15,153 nt of DNA, taken from Dehalococcoidia bacterium (GTDB taxonomy: Bacteria; Chloroflexota; Dehalococcoidia; JACVQG01). Below are positions 5,135 to 12,662 of the stretch, one piece after another; position 1 is the stretch's first letter, and the number at the start of each line of letters is the position of its first letter. The stretch spans positions 1 to 15,153 of the forward strand of contig JACVQG010000043.1 in NCBI GenBank assembly GCA_015661045.1, given 5' to 3'. The notes under the pieces were generated by a model. It was not told the origin of the DNA, searched no databases, and worked only from the letters and a program-made list of their open reading frames with translations. The translations under genes and the position numbers were made by a program.

Positions 5135-7021
5135 TTAAACCTTCCCCGGCCATACACGAGATATATATTCATCTAATCCTAATCCCCGTAATGTCTCGGG
5201 TAGGGGTTTACCTGTCTTTCTGTCCCACCCCATTATCTGGTAATAGTTATCTAGCATAACGTCCCAGGACTTAAGGACTTCTTTGCCTTTTCCGGGGCCG
5301 TCAACCGGAATAGAACCGTATCTGGGGGAAGGCTTCTCCACTTCAGGACCGATACCGTGGGTCACATTAAAAACGCGCATCATATTTACAGTCCGGCGGC
5401 CCATGAACATAAGATCTTCCCATGTTAAGTCCCAGCCGGTCGAGCCTTTCAATAACCTCACAATAAGAGTTGGCACAGTTCGTGTGCAGAATTTACATGT
5501 CCCCAGGGAATCGAGGACCTGGAAAGAGCCTTTAGACCGGGCGATAAAGGAAGAGACATCAAGCGGCGAGAAGGGGTCATTGATGCCGGGTATCCCTAGT
5601 TGCGCGGGACGGGCTACTGCATCGGCCTCAATGGTCCCGGTGTTGGAGACACAGGTATCGAACATCTCTGCCCATACAAGGCGGTGGTCGTGGCTTCTCG
5701 GTGTGCCACCCTTCCCCGGATGTATCGCTATACTGACCGCCTCGCCTCCCAGCTTCGCAGCGGCGCGCATTACACCTTCAGCCAGAATATCCCCGATTCC
5801 TTCCCTGAAGGCTATGCGCCTGAGCAGTTCTCTGGTGGCTTCAACGTTCCCCCATGTCATTTCCAGGCCACCCAGGTCTTTTTTGGTTAAAATACCTCTC
5901 TGGTAGCATTCCATAACGAAGGCAACGACCCAGCCAGCCTCATTAGTGTCAAAGCCATTACGGTCCACCTCATTACTTAACATAATCATAGAAGCAACAT
6001 CGGTGTTACCTATAAGCGGCCCCCAGGCGGACAGGGCTTCAGCCTCCGGCTCCTCACCGATATATCCGGTATAAGGCCCATCGGTTATGTGCAAAATATG
6101 GCAATGGTGCATCTGGCATGCCCAACAAGAATGAGGTTTTGCCTGGTATTTCTGTCTTATATACGATACGTTCCACTTTTTAAGTGCTTCCGGTTCTATG
6201 TTAAAAATGTTTGTGGTATAGTTTCTTACCGGCAGTGTGTTAGCCGGGGCATTTTCCTGAATCCCCCAGAACATCCCGTCGTTGTATACACGGCTCCATC
6301 GGGGGTCACCTTTTATTAATTCCAGAAATTCATTGTTAGCTTTAGTCAGTTCTGCTCTATCTGCAAGTTTTATGGTTTTATTACCACGGGCGATGGCAAC
6401 AGCCTTAAGTTTTTTAGAACCAAATACAGCCCCAACACCGTTATGGGCAGCCACGTGGCCTCTATCGCCTACAAAGGCTGCAAAACGAGACAGGTTTTCA
6501 CCCGCCGGGCCAATACCAAAAACGCTCATCTGATGTTGTCGTTCGGCGTATCCCAGCTCTTTTTTAATCAGGTCTTCTGTTTCCCACGTATCCTTGCCCT
6601 TCAAGTAAGCGGCATCTTTCAGTTCCGCCTGGCCATCATGGATATATAGATATAAAAGCTTTGGTGAAGCCCCTTGAACAACGATTGCATCATAGCCGTT
6701 GAGCCTTAAAAATGCCCCCAGGAATCCGTTAGCCTGTGTGGATGTGGCTCCCTGTGTCATGGCTCCTTTGGTTACTACCGAAATTGTGCCCGAGCCGTGT
6801 ACCGGAGTCCCGCCCAAAGGGCCGGAGGCAATGATTACCCTGTTGGCAGGACTATTCCATTCCACACCGGGTGGCACTTCCTCACAAAGTATTTTGACAC
6901 CCAGGTTGACTCCCCCCAGATATTTCCGCAATGTTGCTTCGTCGAGATATTCGTCGCTCAGGGAGCTCCGGGTTAAATCCACCCGTAGAATTTTCCCGTT
7001 GTAGCCACTTATTTCAGCCAT
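5135..7021 (-). CDS. Aldehyde:ferredoxin oxidoreductase family tungstoenzyme
   Basis: This 628-residue protein matches the full length of the AOR family (about 605-630), which interconverts aldehydes and carboxylic acids using a tungsten bis-pterin and one [4Fe-4S] cluster, with ferredoxin as partner. Seen: the N-terminal pattern GYNGKILRVDLT, SGPLGGTPVHGSG near 66-78, GVGAVFGSKKLKAVA near 195-209, and the late cluster Cys in DSLGTC (Cys509). The other ligands are Cys299, Cys302 and Cys307 in CWACQMHHC, a CX2CX4C spacing; classical AOR has CX2CX3C. AAGGAGG precedes the ATG. It lies 30 bases after the CoA-transferase gene and 33 before mobB-like, so all are probably co-transcribed. Substrate unknown; subfamily differs from the well-studied archaeal enzymes. 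Confidence 0.93.
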   Translation of the reverse strand: MAEISGYNGKILRVDLTRSSLSDEYLDEATLRKYLGGVNLGVKILCEEVPPGVEWNSPANRVIIASGPLGGTPVHGSGTISVVTKGAMTQGATSTQANGFLGAFLRLNGYDAIVVQGASPKLLYLYIHDGQAELKDAAYLKGKDTWETEDLIKKELGYAERQHQMSVFGIGPAGENLSRFAAFVGDRGHVAAHNGVGAVFGSKKLKAVAIARGNKTIKLADRAELTKANNEFLELIKGDPRWSRVYNDGMFWGIQENAPANTLPVRNYTTNIFNIEPEALKKWNVSYIRQKYQAKPHSCWACQMHHCHILHITDGPYTGYIGEEPEAEALSAWGPLIGNTDVASMIMLSNEVDRNGFDTNEAGWVVAFVMECYQRGILTKKDLGGLEMTWGNVEATRELLRRIAFREGIGDILAEGVMRAAAKLGGEAVSIAIHPGKGGTPRSHDHRLVWAEMFDTCVSNTGTIEADAVARPAQLGIPGINDPFSPLDVSSFIARSKGSFQVLDSLGTCKFCTRTVPTLIVRLLKGSTGWDLTWEDLMFMGRRTVNMMRVFNVTHGIGPEVEKPSPRYGSIPVDGPGKGKEVLKSWDVMLDNYYQIMGWDRKTGKPLPETLRGLGLDEYISRVWPGKV

Positions 7022-7051
7022 TCTCGCCTCCTTAGTGGACTATTTCCTATT

Positions 7052-8251
7052 TTACAGGATTATCCTGGAATCTTTTAACCTGGTGATGTCCTCCCAGGAG
7101 TAGCCCATGTCAAGTAATATTTCTTCGTTGTGCTGGCCTAATTCAGCAATACCGGGCTTAATGTTATATGGCGTTTTGCTGAACTCAAGCGAATTAGTAA
7201 ACTCGTTAAAGGGGCCAATTTGCGGATGGTTAACCGTCGCAATATAGCCGGCCTCCCAGGCCTGAGGGTCGTTAGCCACCTGGCTATAAGTGAAAGAAGG
7301 AGACCAATGAACGTTTTTCCCTTTTAAGCGGTTTTCCACCTCAGTAAAGTTCAATCGGGCGAACATAGCATCCAGTATTGCGATAAGTTCGCGGCAATTA
7401 TTGGCGCGGCTTGGTGTATCCTTGAACTTCGGGTTGTTCTCAAGGTGTTCAAGATTAAAAGACAGACAGAAGTCATGCCAGTTGCGGTCTGGCTGTTTAC
7501 TGGAAATCATCAGCCATTTCTCATCTTTGGTAACATAACTGTTGCATAACGGATTAATGGTGGCTAGCCGGTCTTTACGCGGCACTTCCTGTTTTGTGGC
7601 CAGGGCGGTCTGGACGCTATGGGAGCCCGCATCTAACATGCTACCATATAGAGAAGCGTGAACAAACTGTCCTTCACCGGTTTTCTCACGATGAAAGAGG
7701 GCCATGCCAATAGCCGCAAACAGGTTCATCGCAGATACATGGTCTCCGAAACCAGGCTGGCACTGGACCTGCTTTGAACCCGGCTCACCGCAACTGGCCA
7801 TCAGGCCGCTACGGGCCCAAACACCGTAATCGAATCCACCCCGGTCACGCTCCGGCCCCCTGATACCATATCCGGTGCCCAGAGCATAGATAAGCCTGGG
7901 ATTCAACTTTGACAAAGTTTCATAATCCAGGCGCATCCTCTTCAGTGTCTCCGGCTGGAAATTGGTCATGAATATATCAGACTCTTTGACCAGTTTATGG
8001 ATAATCTCTCTGCCCTCATCTTTGTTAACGTCAATAGCAAAGCTCTTCTTTCCCCGGTTGCACTGTTCGAAGTAATAGTTGATGCCTATATCGGGTGCCG
8101 ATGCTGCCTGACCGGTAACCCGCAACGGATCGCCGCCGGCCGGGTTCTCTATCTTGATAACCTCAGCTCCAAAATCGGCAAGGTGGGTAGCACAATATGG
8201 TACGAAAATGAACTGACCCATCTCAAGCGCTTTTATTCCCTCTAACAACAT
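7052..8251 (-). CDS. Class III CoA-transferase (CaiB/BaiF family)
   Basis: Moves CoA from an acyl-CoA donor to a carboxylic acid without a ping-pong covalent complex of the class I type. The 399 residues begin LEGIKALEMGQFIFVPYCAT and continue LADFGAEVIKIENPAGGDPLR, the standard family opening. Asp170 in QPGFGDHVSAM corresponds to the catalytic Asp (Asp169 in formyl-CoA transferase). HREKTGEGQFVHASLYGSML also matches. Length is normal. GGAGAGGAG stands just before the ATG. It is followed after 30 bases by the AOR gene, suggesting that an acid made or used by the AOR enzyme is linked to its CoA ester. Related enzymes serve carnitine, oxalate, benzylsuccinate and phenyllactate; the substrate here is unknown. 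Confidence 0.92.
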   Translation of the reverse strand: MLLEGIKALEMGQFIFVPYCATHLADFGAEVIKIENPAGGDPLRVTGQAASAPDIGINYYFEQCNRGKKSFAIDVNKDEGREIIHKLVKESDIFMTNFQPETLKRMRLDYETLSKLNPRLIYALGTGYGIRGPERDRGGFDYGVWARSGLMASCGEPGSKQVQCQPGFGDHVSAMNLFAAIGMALFHREKTGEGQFVHASLYGSMLDAGSHSVQTALATKQEVPRKDRLATINPLCNSYVTKDEKWLMISSKQPDRNWHDFCLSFNLEHLENNPKFKDTPSRANNCRELIAILDAMFARLNFTEVENRLKGKNVHWSPSFTYSQVANDPQAWEAGYIATVNHPQIGPFNEFTNSLEFSKTPYNIKPGIAELGQHNEEILLDMGYSWEDITRLKDSRIIL

Positions 8252-8283
8252 GAATATCTCCTCTCCTAATTTATGTTCTTTTA

Positions 8284-8324
8284 ATTATAAAGACTTTTTA
8301 TAAACAGAGTGTTATATTGGCCAA
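8284..8324 (-). promoter_or_regulatory. Weak candidate promoter / AT palindrome before the CoA-transferase gene
   Basis: On the minus strand TTGGCC (8319-8324), a 16-base spacer and TATAAA (8297-8302) resemble a promoter, and a second TATAAT lies at 8284-8289. The area includes the inverted repeat TTATAAA (8285-8291)/TTTATAA (8297-8303). It could start a transcript for the CoA-transferase, AOR and mobB-like genes on their own. AT-rich intergenic DNA often gives such matches. Confidence 0.3.
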
Positions 8325-8338
8325 ACATTTACTGGGTC

Positions 8339-10021
8339 TTAAGTCGGAACCTCTTGCCTGGCGCCGACATTTTTGGCTATCATAGCCAGTCCCAAAAGGA
8401 GAATAGTCAAGATAAGCCCAACAACATTGGCTCTTTCGTATTCCCCGGCCCACCAGTGTTCGAACATTATTATGGATAATACACGGGATTTTGAAGAATA
8501 CAGGAACACCACAGTAACCAGGTCTCGCACCGATAAAAGAAACAGGAGTATCCACGCTGAAATAAACGACGGAGTAAGTAAAGGTGCGATTATCCGGCGA
8601 AAAGTATAGACCCATGAAGCGCCCAAAACCCTGGAAGACTCTTCTAACTCTGTACCTACCTGTATCATTGCCCCGTTCATCACCCGCACGCCTGTGGGCA
8701 TCCCGCGAACAACGAACGCCAGCATCATTAACCACAATGTGCCGCGTAGAAATACAAAGATGGGCAAACCGCCAACAAAAGCCCATAAGAATCCTATTGC
8801 AAGAACAAGGCCGGGCACTCCATACGGTAACCACGATACCAGGTCGAGCATCCGCCTGCCCACGAACTTACTCCTGGTGACCACATAGCTGATCAAAGAG
8901 AACAACAACATTCCGGCAGTTGCTGTGCCCACACCCAGAATAAGGGTATTTTTTAAAGATTGAAAGAATCTCGGGTCATCGAGAGTTCTCTCCCAGTGTT
9001 TCAAAGTGAAAGGGTCAACCACCCATATGCCCCATAGTTTCATAAAACTGCCCAGGATAAGAGTCAGCAGCGGCAGAAGTGTACCGGTAATGAAATATAT
9101 AAGCACGAGTCCCAGCGTGACATACTTCCATTTCCCCAGGCGTATTGGACGGATAGCAAAACCTCTCCCGGTAACGGTTACAAAATTTCGGTTCCGGAGT
9201 AACCTCCATTGGAGATAAACCAGAGCTGAGACAATGAGTAAAAACACCGTTGATAAAGCCATCGCCTGGGGAAAATCAGCCGGTGTGATACCCAACAGCC
9301 ACCACACACGAGTCGTATATACGAAGATACCATTATTGTAACCTAAAAAGAGTTCAGGTTCGAAAGACTCCATAGCCAGGATAAAACCGAGAAGCATAGC
9401 CCCAAGTATAGCTGGTGATAGTAGAGGAACTGTTACGTGCCGAAACGTGGTAAAGTTATTGGCCCCGGCCATACGGGAAGACTCCTCAAGAGCGGCATCC
9501 ATTCCCTTAAATGCAGGGGTGATGAGCATAAATATTATCGTGGATAGAGGGAATATGGAGACCCATATAATGCCACCATAGGAATATATGTCGAATATTG
9601 GTTTCTCAATATGTAGTAGAGCCTGGGCTGCTTTATTCAGAAAGCCGATTTGCGGGCCTGCGAGTAGTGTCCACGCTACTACCCTGGGAAGTAAAGGGAG
9701 AAATATCTGCAACCATACCAGAAACTCCAATACTTTTCTTATTGGTGTATCTGTTCTGGCAACAACCCAGGCCAGAAATAAAGCAATAGCGCCTGCCAGT
9801 ATTACGCGGACAATGCTCAACCACACGGTTACCCATAAGGCATTATATGTCTCGGATGAAGAATAGGCCCGTACGTAGCCATCAATGGTAAAAGCCCCTG
9901 GCGTTCCGGGAGGTCCGCCTTTGAAGCTACCGTACATTAGCATAAAAAGGGGATATAATACTAAAAAGGTAACAAAAACGAGCAACAACCAGTTAAGTAA
10001 TCTGGACTGATTAATTTTCAA
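8339..10021 (-). CDS. ABC transporter permease, two fused permease domains (Fe3+/thiamine-type)
   Basis: A 560-residue inner-membrane protein with about twelve hydrophobic segments in two homologous halves. Each half has the EAA loop that docks the ATPase: EESSRMAGANNFTTFRHVTVPLL (about 179-201) and EESSRVLGASWVYTFRRIIAP (about 460-480). This two-domain layout is that of FbpB/AfuB/ThiP-like permeases for ferric iron, thiamine, or 2-aminoethylphosphonate. The start must be TTG 10021 or later, because TAA lies directly before it in frame; no strong ribosome site is seen. Neither an ATPase nor a substrate-binding protein gene is adjacent, which is unusual for the type. It sits 99 bases after the synthetase gene and 87 before the CoA-transferase gene. 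Substrate cannot be assigned. Confidence 0.9.
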   Translation of the reverse strand: MKINQSRLLNWLLLVFVTFLVLYPLFMLMYGSFKGGPPGTPGAFTIDGYVRAYSSSETYNALWVTVWLSIVRVILAGAIALFLAWVVARTDTPIRKVLEFLVWLQIFLPLLPRVVAWTLLAGPQIGFLNKAAQALLHIEKPIFDIYSYGGIIWVSIFPLSTIIFMLITPAFKGMDAALEESSRMAGANNFTTFRHVTVPLLSPAILGAMLLGFILAMESFEPELFLGYNNGIFVYTTRVWWLLGITPADFPQAMALSTVFLLIVSALVYLQWRLLRNRNFVTVTGRGFAIRPIRLGKWKYVTLGLVLIYFITGTLLPLLTLILGSFMKLWGIWVVDPFTLKHWERTLDDPRFFQSLKNTLILGVGTATAGMLLFSLISYVVTRSKFVGRRMLDLVSWLPYGVPGLVLAIGFLWAFVGGLPIFVFLRGTLWLMMLAFVVRGMPTGVRVMNGAMIQVGTELEESSRVLGASWVYTFRRIIAPLLTPSFISAWILLFLLSVRDLVTVVFLYSSKSRVLSIIMFEHWWAGEYERANVVGLILTILLLGLAMIAKNVGARQEVPT

Positions 10022-10120
10022 TTATTTTTACCATCTTGGTGTATTCTTTCAAATCTAGCATTAATCAGGTTGAAGACACACCATGTCCACGGCTTTAACT
10101 CGCTGTTTTTCTATCCACCA

Positions 10121-11560
10121 TCAAGGCAAAGATAATTCTTTCCAAACATTAAGCAATGCCAGAGCACGTGCAGCCTGCCCGATGGAAGGAAAGACTGCCA
10201 GGCCGTTCTGGGCCAGGTACTGCTGAATCTCCAGGCAAAGATGCGGGGCCAGGCCAGGCTTAGCTACAACTATCATTGGTTTTGATAATGATTGCGCTAC
10301 CTTTGTCAGTAGCAGGCTAATATTCCTTACCTGTTGCTCTCCGGCAACGTCCGCAAGCTTGCCCACATGCAGGTCTACCATCAGAATATCCACCTGAGGC
10401 TCACCGGCACAAATATGTAAACATGACTCCAGGAGTTCGGCGTTACTGGATTTGCCTCCTAAGTCCAGTGGATTCTGGACGATGACTCCTACTTGAGGCA
10501 GGAGACGTTGAAGTTTGTCCTGCGTTTCTAATGAAAATTGTGGAACAACCAGTCCAGCCCTGGAACATGTATCTGAGGCTATTACTCCGATTCCGCCTCC
10601 CCCGCCGCTAAGTCCGGATACCAGGGCTACCCTTCGACCGAAGTGATATGGCAACTGCTGAAAAATCAAAACCATGTCTGCCAGAGCTTCGAGGCTGTCC
10701 ACAGATATCGCCCCGGCCTGCGCCAGGGCCCCCGACCAGCGTTGTGGCGAGAGCGTAAGAGAACCGGTGTGTGACATAGTAGCCCTGGTGCCTGGTTCGG
10801 TCATGCCGCCTTTACATAACACTACGGGCTTCTTTCCGCGGAGTGCCCGTAACTGTTGCATAAGCCTGCGGCCATCCCTGACATCCTCAACATAAGCTCC
10901 GATGATACCAGTTTCATTATCGCCGGACAGGAAATCCAGAAACTGATGGATGTCCAGATCACAACCATTTCCAAAGCTTACAACCTTACTAAAACGAATA
11001 CCCCGTTCCAGTCCGAGTAAAATCATATCTCCGGTAAGCCCACCGCTTTGTGAAAGAAAGGCTACAGGGCCGGTTTCCGCTATCTTATCCATTGTACCAA
11101 ATGGGATCCGGGCCCCCGGAGAGCATATCCCCATACAGTTAGGCCCGATGATTCTAACATCTCCCTCTCGAGCGCGCCTTACGACCTCGGATTGTAAATG
11201 TGCCCCATCGGTTCCCATCTCTGCGAACCCGGCAGTATATATTTGGACGACTTTTACTTTCCTCTCGACACAGCTATCAATGACATCCGGAACACTTGAA
11301 GCTGGCACGGCTACAATACAATAATCCGGCCCTTCAGGCAGCGCCCGCAAATCCCGGTAAACCTGGTATCCCAATAAATGACCGCCGCCCTGGCTTACTG
11401 GATAAAGTTTGCCCGTGAAACCTGCCCGCACTAAGGCGCGGAAATAGTTTGCTCCAATGTTTTCTCCGTTCGCTGAAGCGCCTATCACGGCGATGGAACG
11501 GGGACTGAAAATAGCAGAAAATACATCTTCTTTGATGGAAATTCCCACGTTGAACTGCAT
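10121..11560 (-). CDS. NDP-forming acyl-CoA synthetase, alpha-type subunit (CoA-binding and ligase domains)
   Basis: Family members couple acyl-CoA hydrolysis to ADP phosphorylation or the reverse through a phosphohistidine. The 479 residues hold the CoA-binding Rossmann domain (FSPRSIAVIGASANGENIG, about 18-36; IGPNCMGICSP 138-148), then the succinyl-CoA-synthetase-like domain with FLSQSGGLTGDM (168-179) and the His loop MSHTGSL, where His264 is the expected phosphorylation site. A third domain follows. The ATP-grasp beta part that transfers phosphate is neither fused nor encoded next door. AAGGAAGG lies just before the ATG. It may work with a distant beta subunit, or act as a CoA-binding transferase. 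The run of five glycines near residue 316 (SGGGGGIG) is unusual but in frame. Confidence 0.9.
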   Translation of the reverse strand: MQFNVGISIKEDVFSAIFSPRSIAVIGASANGENIGANYFRALVRAGFTGKLYPVSQGGGHLLGYQVYRDLRALPEGPDYCIVAVPASSVPDVIDSCVERKVKVVQIYTAGFAEMGTDGAHLQSEVVRRAREGDVRIIGPNCMGICSPGARIPFGTMDKIAETGPVAFLSQSGGLTGDMILLGLERGIRFSKVVSFGNGCDLDIHQFLDFLSGDNETGIIGAYVEDVRDGRRLMQQLRALRGKKPVVLCKGGMTEPGTRATMSHTGSLTLSPQRWSGALAQAGAISVDSLEALADMVLIFQQLPYHFGRRVALVSGLSGGGGGIGVIASDTCSRAGLVVPQFSLETQDKLQRLLPQVGVIVQNPLDLGGKSSNAELLESCLHICAGEPQVDILMVDLHVGKLADVAGEQQVRNISLLLTKVAQSLSKPMIVVAKPGLAPHLCLEIQQYLAQNGLAVFPSIGQAARALALLNVWKELSLP

Positions 11561-11633
11561 GACCTTCCTTCATTCACAATGGCAAATACACCTTAGTGAG
11601 ACATGATAATTGAGAGTTCGATACGGTGTAAAT

Positions 11634-11939
11634 TCAACCGCCTGGGTCTGGATGGCCGGTAATAATTACAGTCATTTCCGAGTCCGGTACCAGGGGAGTA
11701 TCCAGTCCTTCTAATTCTTTGATGTCGCGATTACCTACATGAATCGTGACAGTAGGCCTTAATTCTCCGCTTGTTCTCAATACACTCAATCTGAAGTGAA
11801 TTCCATGTTTTTCAACCAGCATCATGAGCAATTGGCGCACTGTGGTGTCCGTATGAAGGGATAATTCTTCCTGACGATTACCCACAACATTTTGGACCAA
11901 TCCTATATAACGTATTTTTACAGTACCCAAATGGCTCAA
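11634..11939 (-). CDS. MoaD/ThiS-like sulfur carrier protein
   Basis: A small ubiquitin-fold protein of 101 residues that ends in Gly-Gly (GHPDPGG), as needed for activation by a MoeB/ThiF-type enzyme and thiocarboxylation. The start KIRYIGLVQNVVGNRQEELS and the middle TVRQLLMMLVEKHG fit the MoaD pattern. MoaD gives the dithiolene sulfurs of the pterin cofactor, so its place between two Mo/W enzyme genes is fitting; AOR-linked MoaD homologues are common. The frame starts at TTG 11939, but TTG 11930, nine bases after an AAGG, is equally likely and would shorten it by three residues. No moaE or moeB is in the window. Confidence 0.85.
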   Translation of the reverse strand: MSHLGTVKIRYIGLVQNVVGNRQEELSLHTDTTVRQLLMMLVEKHGIHFRLSVLRTSGELRPTVTIHVGNRDIKELEGLDTPLVPDSEMTVIITGHPDPGG

Positions 11940-11963
11940 CCTTGCTATTTTGCCCTAATGTGT

Positions 11964-11991
11964 TTAATACAAAGTGGCTTTATGATATCAA
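11964..11991 (-). promoter_or_regulatory. Candidate promoter before the moaD-like gene
   Basis: On the minus strand TTGATA (11986-11991), a 16-base spacer and TATTAA (11964-11969) resemble a sigma-70 promoter. It lies in the 120-base gap after the ferredoxin gene and would start transcription near 11957, about 20-27 bases before the moaD-like start. It could allow the lower operon to be expressed apart from the oxidoreductase. Confidence 0.4.
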
Positions 11992-12006
11992 AAGACAGCA
12001 CTCAAT

Positions 12007-12026
12007 AGCAAAATTGTGATTTTGCT
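12007..12026. repeat. Perfect 8-bp hairpin in the ferredoxin/moaD gap
   Basis: AGCAAAAT (12007-12014) and ATTTTGCT (12019-12026) pair perfectly around a TGTG loop. There is no T-run on the minus strand after it, so it is a poor intrinsic terminator for the upstream genes. It stands just upstream of the candidate promoter at 11964-11991, so an operator or an RNA processing site is possible. Confidence 0.5.
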
Positions 12027-12059
12027 TGTTTAAGTATTGTCTTTAGCGATACTGGAGAT

Positions 12060-12662
12060 TTACGAAAGGTAAATTACCTTGGGTTCTGTGCCCATCTCAG
12101 GCCGCAGCTTGAACGCATAACGCTGTTTCAGTAGCCTGGATACTTCACTATCAGGGTCGTCTAAATCCCCAAAGGTGCGGGCACGGGCTATACACGTCAA
12201 TACACACGCCGGCTCCAGTCCCTTCTGTGTCCTCTCATAACAAAATTCACATTTCTGTACTGTCCCTATCTGATGTTTCTTGTACAGTAGTTTCTCGAAG
12301 GGCGTTGCTTCCTGCGTATAGTACTGCCGCGCTTCCTTCAGGTAGAATCTGGCCCCATACGGACACGCCGCCATGCACGCCCGGCAACCTATACATTTGT
12401 TTTCATCTATCCGCACTATCCCATCCTCGGTCCGGTATGTGGCATGGGTCGGACACGCTGTCTCACAGGCAGGCTCGGCACAGTGGTTGCACAATACCGG
12501 TACAAACAGCCTCCTCGCCGATGGGTACTTCCCCTCTTCCCGCTCCAACACCCGGGACCAGAACACCCGTGGCGGTGTGCCATTCTCAGCTTTGCAGCTA
12601 GTCACGCAGCCATAACATCCCACGCATCTCTTTAAATCTATTACCATTCCTAGCTTAGCCAT
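12060..12662 (-). CDS. Four-cluster [4Fe-4S] ferredoxin subunit of the molybdopterin oxidoreductase (DmsB/PhsB-like)
   Basis: The electron-transfer subunit of DMSO-reductase-family enzymes. In 200 residues it carries sixteen cysteines in four groups: Cys13/16/19/23, Cys58/61/66/70, Cys90/93/96/100 and Cys138/141/153/157, enough for four [4Fe-4S] clusters. The opening LGMVIDLKRCVGCYGCVTSC and the middle CIGCRACMAACPYGAR are typical. No signal peptide is seen, as usual for this subunit. Its ATG follows the catalytic gene's TAA directly (TAAATG), with GGAGG inside the end of that gene, so the two are translationally coupled. A membrane anchor subunit (DmsC/NrfD-like) is not found next; instead a MoaD-like gene follows after 120 bases. 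Confidence 0.95.
   Translation of the reverse strand: MAKLGMVIDLKRCVGCYGCVTSCKAENGTPPRVFWSRVLEREEGKYPSARRLFVPVLCNHCAEPACETACPTHATYRTEDGIVRIDENKCIGCRACMAACPYGARFYLKEARQYYTQEATPFEKLLYKKHQIGTVQKCEFCYERTQKGLEPACVLTCIARARTFGDLDDPDSEVSRLLKQRYAFKLRPEMGTEPKVIYLS

Noticed and set aside
5283..5906. Long plus-strand reading frame of 207 codons
   Set aside because: It lies fully opposite the AOR gene, which has clear family motifs, and its own translation has no recognisable pattern or ribosome site.
8298..8834. Minus-strand frame of 178 codons overlapping the permease gene
   Set aside because: It overlaps the strongly supported permease coding sequence in another frame and shows no known motif.
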